A stretch of 64,000 nucleotides of DNA from Parapedobacter indicus. Lineage in GTDB: Bacteria; Bacteroidota; Bacteroidia; Sphingobacteriales; Sphingobacteriaceae. The DNA lies in the NCBI RefSeq assembly GCF_900113765.1, contig NZ_FOQO01000005.1, positions 266,762 through 330,761 on the forward strand, in the 5' to 3' direction. Of this stretch, positions 1 to 7,475 are shown one piece after another. Below the pieces are notes generated by a model. It saw only the letters and a program-made list of their open reading frames with translations, was not told the origin of the DNA and searched no databases. Every line of letters starts with the position of its first letter. Position 1 is the first letter of the stretch. The position numbers were made by a program, and so were the translations under genes.

Positions 1-660
1 AGGATCGCCGTTCTCGTCGGTGTAGGTAAGCAGGTGATTGTCGGGATCATACTCGAGCCTACCGACATTCATATCAATGTTTACAGGATCGCCGTTCTCA
101 TCGGTATAGGTGAGCAGGTGGTTGTCTGGATCGTATTCCAGCTTTCCGACATTCATATCGATGTTTACGGGATCGCCGTTCTCATCGGTATAGGTGAGCA
201 GGTGGTTGTCAGGATCGTATTCCAACTTTCCGACATTCATATCGATATCCACCCTGTCCCCGTTCTCATCGGTGTAGGTAAGCAGGTGATTGTCGGGATC
301 ATACTCGAGCCTACCGACATTCATATCAATGTTTACAGGATCGCCGTTCTCGTCGGTGTAGGTAAGCAGGTGGTTGTCTGGATCGTATTCCAGCTTTCCG
401 ACATTCATATCGATGTTTACAGGATCGCCGTTCTCATCGGTATAGGTGAGCAGGTGATCGTCTGGATCGTATTCCAGCTTTCCGACATTCATATCAATGT
501 TTACGGGATCGCCGTTCTCATCGGTATAGGTGAGCAGGTGGTTGTCTGGATCGTATTCCAGCTTTCCGACATTCATATCAATGTTTACGGGATCCCCGTT
601 CTCGTCGGTGTAGGTAAGCAGGTGATTGTCGGGGTCGTATGTGAGCTTGGTTAGGGTCTG
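1..660 (-). repeat. Tandem array of 84-bp coding repeats (about 8 copies)
   Basis: Direct repeats with an exact 84-bp period begin at 1, 85, 169, 253, 337, 421, 505 and 589 on the plus strand. They are nearly identical at nucleotide level and keep the minus-strand frame (28 codons per unit). The array runs off the left edge, so the true copy number is unknown. Variation is concentrated at a few sites, for example GDPVNID versus GDRVDID in one unit. Confidence 0.95.
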
Positions 661-1626
661 TTGTGCCTCCACGATTGCGCCGAGGTCGAATGTCTGTGTT
701 TGTCCCAACGAGTTCACGTAGGTCAGGACACCAGTGGCCGAACTATATGTTAGATCAGTAGCATTAAGTGGAATCGTCAATATCGTCCCATCCTCAGCTG
801 TATATGTAAGCGTATTCGTTGGATTATCATATGCCAACCGCCCAACATCAAGGCTAAGCGTATGCGTAATCCGATCCTCATCAACGTACGTGAGTACATG
901 CGTTGCAGGATCATAATTCAGAGACGTTACCGTCTCTAACTGATCAACAATATCCGAAAAATCAAATTGTTGAAGCTGACCTAGGGTGTTGACGTATTGC
1001 AGCGTACCGGATGAAGGATCATATGAAAGCGAAGTATTGTTCAACGGAATGTCCGTGGTACGACCGTCTTCCGAAGTATAATTAAGTACATTGGTTTGAT
1101 TATCGAAAGCCAGCGTTCCGACATTCAGGTTGAACGTATGCGCTACGCCGTCCTCGTCGATGTAATCAAGTATATGTGCAGCACGGTCATAGTCTAAGGC
1201 AGTAACGGTTTCCACTGCCTTCACTACCTCTTCCAAATTGATGACCTGTGTCTCGCCATTCCTATCTACAAAGGAGAGTTCATAGGCAACGGGATTGTAG
1301 CTGATGGATTTGACATCGTCCATCGCCGCCACCAATATCCAATGGGAACCATTGTTGTAGTATATCCCGGGAGAGACATCATTAACAGTAGCCGTATTGT
1401 ATACCATCATACCAGCACGATGCTGCGACAACGGAGCAGCATCATCCGTACGGATGAGTTGCACCCTTGCGTGTAGCAATCCTTTATTAGTGCTTTCTAA
1501 TTCCAGCAGCGCATCTTTATTGGGTAAGACTTCGCCAGGGGCGGTATTGTCTTTTATCTTTTGCTGGGCAAATGCTGGGACAAAGAAAACGGACGCTATT
1601 AATATGAAAAGTAATTTATTTTTCAT
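1..1626 (-). CDS. Secreted repeat-rich surface protein (partial, C-terminus outside window)
   Basis: The reading frame opens at the ATG at 1626 and stays open to base 1, giving 542 visible residues with no stop. Residues 1-20 are a signal peptide ending near FVPAFAQQ. Residues 30-110 resemble a head found on many secreted Bacteroidota proteins (segments such as LELESTNKGLLHARV, GMMVYNTATV and GIYYNNGSHW). The rest is beta-rich repeats of about 28 residues built around YDPxxHxLTYxDE. Two 92-residue super-units (28+28+36) come first, then the 28-residue unit is tandemly amplified at least eight times up to the edge. The function is unknown; export and an adhesive or structural surface role are inferences. 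A PorX-type regulator elsewhere in the window makes type IX secretion possible, but the C-terminal sorting signal cannot be seen. Confidence 0.85.
   Translation of the reverse strand, partial: MKNKLLFILIASVFFVPAFAQQKIKDNTAPGEVLPNKDALLELESTNKGLLHARVQLIRTDDAAPLSQHRAGMMVYNTATVNDVSPGIYYNNGSHWILVAAMDDVKSISYNPVAYELSFVDRNGETQVINLEEVVKAVETVTALDYDRAAHILDYIDEDGVAHTFNLNVGTLAFDNQTNVLNYTSEDGRTTDIPLNNTSLSYDPSSGTLQYVNTLGQLQQFDFSDIVDQLETVTSLNYDPATHVLTYVDEDRITHTLSLDVGRLAYDNPTNTLTYTAEDGTILTIPLNATDLTYSSATGVLTYVNSLGQTQTFDLGAIVEAQQTLTKLTYDPDNHLLTYTDENGDPVNIDMNVGKLEYDPDNHLLTYTDENGDPVNIDMNVGKLEYDPDDHLLTYTDENGDPVNIDMNVGKLEYDPDNHLLTYTDENGDPVNIDMNVGRLEYDPDNHLLTYTDENGDRVDIDMNVGKLEYDPDNHLLTYTDENGDPVNIDMNVGKLEYDPDNHLLTYTDENGDPVNIDMNVGRLEYDPDNHLLTYTDENGDP
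660..1213 (-). repeat. Diverged 276-bp super-repeats (2 copies)
   Basis: Two diverged super-units of 92 codons precede the 84-bp array in the gene direction. Equivalent points at 845 and 1121 are 276 bp apart. Each super-unit has two 28-residue modules and one 36-residue module (ending VEAQQTLTK-like or VDQLETVTS-like). The amplified 84-bp unit corresponds to the first module of a third super-unit. Confidence 0.8.
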
Positions 1627-1880
1627 AGGTAACGTTGACTACAGGCTTAAATCTCTTTTGACTTAATGCACAGGCATTCTAATTTCCATAACTAATGTTA
1701 TGCGGTCGATAGAGTAACGGCGCAAGATAGCCGAAGCTTCGTGTGATTCTTTATCTTAATTGTATGTTATTCATATGTAATATGGTAGAAGTAAGGTGCA
1801 AAGGTGGGAACTTTTTACAACAAAACCATAGACAACGAGTTAATTTTTATAGGAGTGTTGACCGATGTGTGTAGTTGAGA

Positions 1881-3188
1881 TTATTTCTCGTCATCCAACA
1901 AATCGTTATCGATTTGCTTATTGGCGCGTGCACCAAGTTTCTTAAGTTTCTCCACCTTGGTCACGACATTGCCCGGCCCGGTGCTAAGTTTGCGGGTAGC
2001 ATCTTCATGAGCGCGTACCGCGCGGGTAAGATACTCGCCCACCTTTTCCAAATCCTGAAGAAATCCAACGAACTTATCATACAGCGCCCCTGCCTCTTTG
2101 GCGATTTCCAGGACGTTACGCGTTTGTCGCTCTTGTTTCCACATGCTGGCAATGGTGCGTAAGGTGGCCAATAAGGTTGAAGGGCTAACGATGACCACCT
2201 TGCGGTCCCAGGCATCACTGAAGAGATCGGCTTTGGAGGTGATTGACATGCTGAATGCCGACTCAATGGGCATGAACAACAATACAAAATCGGGTGAATG
2301 GATCTGATAAAGGTCGTGGTAGTTCTTCGCCGATAGGCTTTTTACGTGATTTTCGATGGATTGGATGTGCTGTTTGGCGTATCCTTCGCGCTCGTCGTCC
2401 GTTTCGGCATTTACCCAGCGCTCATACGCGAGCAGCGAAACTTTCGAGTCGACCACCAAGTGCTTTTCATCCGGCAGATCGATGATTGCATCGGGTTGCA
2501 GGCGCCTGCCCTCCTCGTCTGTCAGCGCTGCTTGCAGCCTGTACTCGCGGTCTTTCACCAGTCCCGAGCGCTCCAGCACCCGTTCGAGAATGACTTCTCC
2601 CCAATTGCCTTGTTTTTTGCTGTCGCCACGCAACGCGCGCGTCAGGCTGTTGGCCTCATCCTTGATCCGGAGGCTCTGCTCCATCAGCTGCTGCACGACC
2701 CCTTTCAGGGAGTTGCGTTCGGCTGCCTCATGCTGGTACGTTTTTTCCACTTTTTCCTCAAAGGTTTTGATTTTTTCCTTGAGTGGGTTTAAAATCTGAT
2801 CGAGCGATTTGCTATTGGTTTCCGTAAACTTCTGCGTTTTCTCTTCGAGTATTTTGTTGGCAATTACCTGAAATTCGGTGTTAAATTGCTGTTTGATGGT
2901 TTCGATGTCTGCTTTTTGTTCCCGGAGTTTTTCCTGCTGGGATTGGTAGTAAGCGCGGGTACTTTCAAGCGATCTCTCGGATTCGAGCAGTCGCTGTTGT
3001 TCTTCTCTTAGCAGGACGGCAATCCGTTCTTTTTCGGCAGTGAGATTTTCCACTTGCTGCTCGGCCCGAGCCAGGCGGCGAATGTTTTCCGCGTCCAACA
3101 CATTGGTGGTGGACTGCGGGCGTTTGATGAACAAAATCACCGCAATAACCAGAATGACAACAGCAATGACGATGAGATATAATTCCAT
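1881..3188 (-). CDS. rmuC: DNA recombination protein RmuC homolog
   Basis: An N-terminal membrane segment (about residues 3-22) is followed by a long charged coiled coil (about 35-160) and the conserved RmuC nuclease-like domain, including GNWGEVILERVLERSGL, PDAIIDLP, VVDSKVSL and DFVLLFMPIESAF. RmuC family proteins are thought to limit rearrangements at inverted repeats; the exact biochemistry is not settled. I chose the ATG at 3188 (MELYLIV) over the in-frame TTG at 3197 because a well-matched promoter lies directly upstream. The length of 435 residues is typical. The gene stands alone between the repeat protein and the ureohydrolase-like gene. Confidence 0.9.
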   Translation of the reverse strand: MELYLIVIAVVILVIAVILFIKRPQSTTNVLDAENIRRLARAEQQVENLTAEKERIAVLLREEQQRLLESERSLESTRAYYQSQQEKLREQKADIETIKQQFNTEFQVIANKILEEKTQKFTETNSKSLDQILNPLKEKIKTFEEKVEKTYQHEAAERNSLKGVVQQLMEQSLRIKDEANSLTRALRGDSKKQGNWGEVILERVLERSGLVKDREYRLQAALTDEEGRRLQPDAIIDLPDEKHLVVDSKVSLLAYERWVNAETDDEREGYAKQHIQSIENHVKSLSAKNYHDLYQIHSPDFVLLFMPIESAFSMSITSKADLFSDAWDRKVVIVSPSTLLATLRTIASMWKQERQTRNVLEIAKEAGALYDKFVGFLQDLEKVGEYLTRAVRAHEDATRKLSTGPGNVVTKVEKLKKLGARANKQIDNDLLDDEK

Positions 3189-3194
3189 GGTAAG

Positions 3195-3225
3195 CAAAGG
3201 TAAAAAACCGACTACCTTATATCAA
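3195..3225 (-). promoter_or_regulatory. Promoter of rmuC (TTG-N20-TACCTTTG)
   Basis: On the minus strand a TTG (3223-3225) is followed after 20 bases by TACCTTTG (3195-3202). This fits the Bacteroidota -33/-7 consensus TTG-N19-21-TAnnTTTG. The ATG of rmuC begins only six bases after the -7 box, so the transcript would have almost no 5' leader. Confidence 0.6.
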
Positions 3226-4398
3226 CTTCTGATGTGTTTTCCACCACAGGTCGGGCATCTCGCCGGCAACGGCCGTTTGGTAATCTTCATAACGGCAAGG
3301 CATGAGGTGATACCGCTCGTTAATTGACTGAGATCCCGAGTACGGCACCTGCATCCACCAACGATCTGATTTTTTGCTTTTTATGAATACCAATTCGTAG
3401 GCGTCGTTGTGCACGGTGGTACGGTAAGTGATGTAGGCTGACTTTGGTACGGGCGGAGCGTCATGCTTACGGCTGTAGAAACCTTCGATGAAATACCAAA
3501 TCATCTGCGCCACCAGGATCGCGGTTTGTCCGCGTTTGTCCAGCAAGGGATTGTATTCATAAAAGCCGACAGAAGTAAGCTTATCGCTCATACCCGCATA
3601 TCGACATAACTGACAGGCTTCGTCGCCGAACAAGCCATTGGGGGTGGCATGGGCGTTACCGGGTGCATCCGAAAACCGAATGGCATTGATGTCAAAGCTT
3701 AGCATATCCGAGGCCCGGATGATGGGTTCCACCTGGCCTACCTGATCGGCAATCAGACCGAGACGCACGGCAGTAAAATAGAGCTTATCGTACATGGCAA
3801 CGGACTCTTTACTCACAAAATAGGTTTGATAAGCTAAGTTGTTCAAATTGAAAAGGTAGTCCGGCTCGTGAAGAATAATGTGGTTGAGATAAGTCTGCGA
3901 ATTAAGGGGAGCGTTTTCGGTATTGTCCTGATCGAGGTCGAACCGGGAGTCTATGAGGGCCACTTCGATTTTTTGTTCGAGTTTTTCATAGGCGAGGTAC
4001 TGGGCATAAGTAATATCTTGTCCGCCACCGATAAGGACCGGGACAATGCCTGAACGGATAAGTTCCTCGCAAACGGTTTTTACCGCTGCATAGGTGTCTG
4101 TAACAGTTTCTCCGGCCTTGATGTTGCCCAAGTCGGCCAGTCGTAGTTTATACTCTCCCTGATAGAGAGGATACAGCTGCCGACGGATGGCGTTGGCGGC
4201 CTCGCTGCAGCCCGCATTTCCGAGTGCCATCCGATCGTCCAACACACCGAATAAAGCCAAATCGGGCCTGTCGCCCTCCAAATCGGGGAATGTTTCGTCA
4301 TAAACACGCAAGGAGGCACCGATCTGCGAGCGGAAAAAGCCCGTTTCTGGCGTGAAATCTCCAAGGGAAATAGAAGAAAAGAAAACCGAGAGGGACAT
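3217..4398 (-). CDS. Ureohydrolase (arginase/formimidoylglutamase)-fold protein, probable pseudoenzyme
   Basis: The protein has the ureohydrolase layout but altered metal-site motifs. Numbered from the ATG at 4398, the GGDHS-type motif reads GGGQD (124-128), the DAHxD motif reads DSRFD (150-154), and the SFDxD motif reads SFDIN (234-238). Three of the six usual manganese ligands (His, His, Asp) are therefore Gln, Arg and Asn. The fold is otherwise kept, including SDAPGNAHATPNGLFGDEA and a long C-terminal part. Classical arginase or agmatinase activity is unlikely; a binding or regulatory role is inference. I prefer the ATG at 4398 (MSLSVFF) to the longer frame from 4482 because a TAnnTTTG box lies between them. 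Confidence 0.75.
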   Translation of the reverse strand: MSLSVFFSSISLGDFTPETGFFRSQIGASLRVYDETFPDLEGDRPDLALFGVLDDRMALGNAGCSEAANAIRRQLYPLYQGEYKLRLADLGNIKAGETVTDTYAAVKTVCEELIRSGIVPVLIGGGQDITYAQYLAYEKLEQKIEVALIDSRFDLDQDNTENAPLNSQTYLNHIILHEPDYLFNLNNLAYQTYFVSKESVAMYDKLYFTAVRLGLIADQVGQVEPIIRASDMLSFDINAIRFSDAPGNAHATPNGLFGDEACQLCRYAGMSDKLTSVGFYEYNPLLDKRGQTAILVAQMIWYFIEGFYSRKHDAPPVPKSAYITYRTTVHNDAYELVFIKSKKSDRWWMQVPYSGSQSINERYHLMPCRYEDYQTAVAGEMPDLWWKTHQKLI

Positions 4399-4431
4399 GG
4401 GCAGTTGTCTATTGTTTGGCAAATTATTCGG

Positions 4432-4439
4432 CAAAGGTA
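4432..4439 (-). promoter_or_regulatory. -7 promoter box TACCTTTG for the ureohydrolase-like gene
   Basis: TACCTTTG on the minus strand lies about 34 bases before the chosen ATG at 4398 and inside the longer alternative reading frame, which argues against the start at 4482. No convincing -33 TTG is present. Confidence 0.4.
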
Positions 4440-4491
4440 CAGGAAGTTTTTTACATTTTAATTCGGTATAGGTAATATCCATTTATTACCT

Positions 4492-4499
4492 TACTTTTG
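4492..4499 (+). promoter_or_regulatory. -7 promoter box TACTTTTG for the epimerase/SerB-ACT pair
   Basis: TACTTTTG overlaps the TTG at 4497 that would give the longest epimerase frame, so the GTG at 4527 is the better start. It is divergent from the box at 4432-4439. The -33 element is weak. Confidence 0.4.
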
Positions 4500-4526
4500 A
4501 GGCGTTATATCAACTATTCTAAGACG

Positions 4527-5510
4527 GTGGTTTTAGTAACAGGCGGGACAGGTTTTCTGGGCTCCATTCTTATCAAACAATTGATCGCAGCGGGATTTCA
4601 GGTCCGGGCTACGAGGCGGGAGACGTCTACAATTCCGCAGTTGCTTGACGGACTACCGGGGGTAGATTGGGTTCAAGCAGATGTAAACGACTTCTTTGCC
4701 TTGGCCGATGCATTTGAAGGTGTAACACAGGTATACCATTGTGCGGCGGTAATTTCTTATCATACAGCCGATCGTAAGCGGATGAGTGTGGTGAATGTGG
4801 AAGGCACGGCACAGGTGGTTACCCTTGCACTCGAGCGGGGAGTACGTTTGTTGCATGTCAGTTCCATTGCTGCTGTGGGGGGGGGAAAGAATGGGCGTGA
4901 AATAACGGAAGACGATCTATGGGAATACGATAGCGGTCAATCTGGCTATGCGATTGCCAAATATGAGGCCGAGATGGAGGTATGGCGGGGAGTTGCCGAA
5001 GGGCTGGACGCCGTGATCGTGAATCCGGCATTGATTATCGGTCCATCGGCTCCACTTGAAGGAATCGGAAGCAGCGGGTCTATTTTTGCCCAACTGCATG
5101 ATGGCCTCAACTTTTACACGGCGGGTTCGGTTGGCCTGATCGACGTCGAAGATGTAGCCAGGGCGATGATGTTGTTAATGGAAAACAAAGCAATCAGCGG
5201 ACAGCGGTTTCTGTTGAGTAACGTGAACATGACGTATCAGGAGTTGATGGCACGGTGCAGCGCTTACCTCGGTCGGCCCGCTCCTAAGTTCAAGGCGACG
5301 CGCTTGATGCTGGGAATGGCTTGGCGTGCTGCCAAGGTGCTCTCACTCTTCAGCGGCAAACGGCCGCTTTTGACACGCGAAACCGCCCATGCCGCAAACC
5401 AGCAGATGCGGTTTGCAAATAAGAAAATCCTAGATGCAACGGGCATCGCATTCAAACCGATTGATGAGACGTTGCGCGAAATATGTAGCAGACTTTTAAC
5501 CGTACAGTAA
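4527..5510 (+). CDS. NAD-dependent epimerase/dehydratase (extended SDR)
   Basis: An extended short-chain dehydrogenase with the Rossmann motif VLVTGGTGFLGSILI at the N-terminus, HCAAVISYHT, NVEGTAQV, and the catalytic YxxxK in SGYAIAKYEAE. VNPALIIGP and IDVEDVARAMMLLME are typical of the dihydroflavonol-4-reductase/3-beta-HSD-like branch; the substrate is not predictable. The GTG at 4527 gives the usual MVLVTGG beginning; the alternative is TTG at 4497. The stop is one base before the TTG start of the SerB-ACT gene, so the two are probably co-transcribed and translationally coupled. Confidence 0.85.
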   Translation: MVLVTGGTGFLGSILIKQLIAAGFQVRATRRETSTIPQLLDGLPGVDWVQADVNDFFALADAFEGVTQVYHCAAVISYHTADRKRMSVVNVEGTAQVVTLALERGVRLLHVSSIAAVGGGKNGREITEDDLWEYDSGQSGYAIAKYEAEMEVWRGVAEGLDAVIVNPALIIGPSAPLEGIGSSGSIFAQLHDGLNFYTAGSVGLIDVEDVARAMMLLMENKAISGQRFLLSNVNMTYQELMARCSAYLGRPAPKFKATRLMLGMAWRAAKVLSLFSGKRPLLTRETAHAANQQMRFANKKILDATGIAFKPIDETLREICSRLLTVQ

Positions 5511-5511
5511 A

Positions 5512-6804
5512 TTGGACAATTATTACATTATCGATTTTGACAGTACCTTTACCCAGGTAGAAGCGTTAGACGAATTGGCTCGCATTTCGTTGGCCAATCA
5601 TCCAGCAAAAGAGCTGATTTATGCAGAGATCGACCGGCTGACGAACCTATCCATGAATGGCCAGCTGTCTTTCCGGGAGAGCCTTTCGGCCAGGGTACGG
5701 TTGCTGGAGGCCAATCGGGAACACCTGAAGAAATTAATTAGCATACTCAAGAGGAAGGTTTCTCCATCATTTCTACGCAATCGTGAGTTTTTCAAGAAAC
5801 ACAGCGATAGTGCATTGATTGTATCGGGGGGATTCAAAGAGTTTATCGTGCCTGTAGTGAGTCCCTACCATATCAAGCAGGAGAATGTCTATGCCAATAC
5901 CTTTACGTTTGATGAAGAGGGGAAGATAACCGGATACGATGAAGGCAACCCCTTATCGGAAGAGGGAGGCAAAGTGAAGCTTCTACGGCAGTTGAAGTTG
6001 CCAGGCAAGATTTACGGTATCGGCGATGGCTATTCCGATTTCCAGCTGAAAGAGTCGGGGCTTATTGAGCGTTTCTTTGCGTTCACCGAAAATATTGAGC
6101 GGAAGAGCGTATCGGAGAAAGCCGACCACGTTACGCCCAGTTTCGATGAATTTCTATACGTGAACGACCTTCCACGGGCGATCTCTTATCCTAAGAACCG
6201 CATCCTTTGCTTGATTGTGGGCAGTGTGCCTGAAATTTCGGCCCACATACTCAAGCGAGATGGTTTTTCCATCCGGGTAAAGCAGACGTTTGAGGAAAAA
6301 TACGTCAAAGATGTGGGGATGTTGCTGTTGGGAAAAGACGTGAAGCTGGACGACGAACAGCTGGTGAGGGCAGACAAGCTTAAGACAATAGGCTATTTAG
6401 GAGACAGCAAATATCAGGTAAACCGGGAAATCTGCAACGAGAAGGGGATTGTACTTTTTGACGACAAGAAAGGTAAGAAGCGCAACAACGAATTCATCCC
6501 GCGGCGCATGGCTGACTTTATCAACAAAGGGGATACGTATATGAGTCGTAATTTCCCAAATTTGTTGTTGCCCAAGATCGAAAAAGCACATAGACTGCTT
6601 CATATCCATCGGAATGTGCCCGGCGTAATGGCGCACATCAATCAGGTTTTCGCCGAAAACCAGATCAACATTGTTGCCCAGTTTTTGATGACCAAAGGAG
6701 ATATCGGCTATGCAGTGACGGATGTGGATACCCAGTACGACAAGCGGCTGCTGAAGCAACTCAGACAGATAGAAAACACAATAAAGTTCAGGGTGCTATA
6801 CTAA
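5512..6804 (+). CDS. Phosphoserine phosphatase (HAD) fused to remnant phosphoglycerate dehydrogenase and ACT domain
   Basis: Residues 1-215 are a complete SerB-type HAD phosphatase: D8-F-D10-S-T, S105 in VSGGF, K154, and GDGYSD at 171-176. Residues 225-318 resemble the N-terminal part of SerA-type phosphoglycerate dehydrogenase (AISYPKNRILCLIV, KLKTIGYLGDSKYQVN, NEKGIVLF). Residues 330-430 resemble the SerA C-terminus with its ACT domain (FINKGDTYMSRNFPNLLLP, AHRLLHIHRNVPGVMAHI, TIKFRVLY). The NAD-binding and catalytic core of about 200 residues is missing around residues 316-330. Bacteroidota often carry a full SerB-SerA fusion of about 630 residues, so this looks like an in-frame shrunken form. 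It should dephosphorylate phosphoserine; serine binding at the ACT domain is inferred. Translation starts at TTG. Confidence 0.85.
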   Translation: MDNYYIIDFDSTFTQVEALDELARISLANHPAKELIYAEIDRLTNLSMNGQLSFRESLSARVRLLEANREHLKKLISILKRKVSPSFLRNREFFKKHSDSALIVSGGFKEFIVPVVSPYHIKQENVYANTFTFDEEGKITGYDEGNPLSEEGGKVKLLRQLKLPGKIYGIGDGYSDFQLKESGLIERFFAFTENIERKSVSEKADHVTPSFDEFLYVNDLPRAISYPKNRILCLIVGSVPEISAHILKRDGFSIRVKQTFEEKYVKDVGMLLLGKDVKLDDEQLVRADKLKTIGYLGDSKYQVNREICNEKGIVLFDDKKGKKRNNEFIPRRMADFINKGDTYMSRNFPNLLLPKIEKAHRLLHIHRNVPGVMAHINQVFAENQINIVAQFLMTKGDIGYAVTDVDTQYDKRLLKQLRQIENTIKFRVLY

Positions 6805-7378
6805 ACGTCCAAACCTGCCGAGGGGTTATGCAATAATCGAGCGGGACATCGAAGGCGTCTATGCCGGTGATGGCCGGCTCCGCATCAAACAGCGAAAGGC
6901 CGATTTTGATCGTTTGAGGACCGCATTCGGCCAGGAAACGATCGTAGAACCCCTTTCCATATCCTACGCGGTTCCCGTGAATGTCAAAGGCAAGTAGGGG
7001 AACAAACACGGCGTCTATCTCTTTGGCGGAAACAGCTACTCCATTCTGCGGCTCCGGTATGCCCCAATGGTTTTGTTTGAGGATGGTAGAATCATCCCAG
7101 ATAACGTGGTGCATACGGTGATTGATCCGATCTGTCCGGGATAGTACCAATCGTATATACGGGTAGGTATGCCGTAGCCATTCAGCAATTGCATAGGTAT
7201 CTGGCTCGCGGTTGCCTTCGATGGGAAGGAAGAGATGCACCGTTGAAACCCGAGCAACATCCCATTTCTGCACCCGACTTATCAACTCACCATTCAGCAC
7301 CTGAAATTGTTCGTTGGAAAGGTTCAACCGTTTTTCGCGGTATATTTTTCGTAGTTCCTGTTTACTTATGGATTGCAT
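6788..7378 (-). CDS. 5-formyltetrahydrofolate cyclo-ligase
   Basis: This cytosolic enzyme uses ATP to convert 5-formyl-THF to 5,10-methenyl-THF. Supporting segments are the basic N-terminus ELRKIYREKR, FLPIEGNREPDT in the substrate region, and the signature DAVFVPLLAFDIHGNRVGYG followed by KGFYDRFL. The length (196 residues) is normal. Its 3' end overlaps the tail of the convergent SerB-ACT gene by 17 bp. A -7 box lies four bases upstream of the ATG. Confidence 0.92.
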   Translation of the reverse strand: MQSISKQELRKIYREKRLNLSNEQFQVLNGELISRVQKWDVARVSTVHLFLPIEGNREPDTYAIAEWLRHTYPYIRLVLSRTDRINHRMHHVIWDDSTILKQNHWGIPEPQNGVAVSAKEIDAVFVPLLAFDIHGNRVGYGKGFYDRFLAECGPQTIKIGLSLFDAEPAITGIDAFDVPLDYCITPRQVWTFSIAP

Positions 7379-7382
7379 CGCC

Positions 7383-7390
7383 CAAAAATA
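7383..7390 (-). promoter_or_regulatory. -7 promoter box TATTTTTG next to the cyclo-ligase ATG
   Basis: TATTTTTG is separated from the ATG at 7378 by only GGCG. If active, the transcript would begin at or within a few bases of the start codon. No clear -33 TTG. Confidence 0.4.
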
Positions 7391-7475
7391 CTCACTTGCG
7401 GGTATTTTTTGGTGCTTTGGGTCCTACTAAATTAGCAGCATCAGAAAAACAGTTTATAATTTAAATTCTAAATCA

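Noticed and set aside
34-654. A 206-codon plus-strand frame with repeated VLIGIGEQVV-like units
   Set aside because: It is the antisense of the 84-bp coding repeats; the array period is a multiple of three so all frames can stay open. The minus-strand frame has a signal peptide and a known head domain.
1-660. CRISPR array
   Set aside because: Repeats are 84 bp, directly adjacent without unique spacers, and encode protein.
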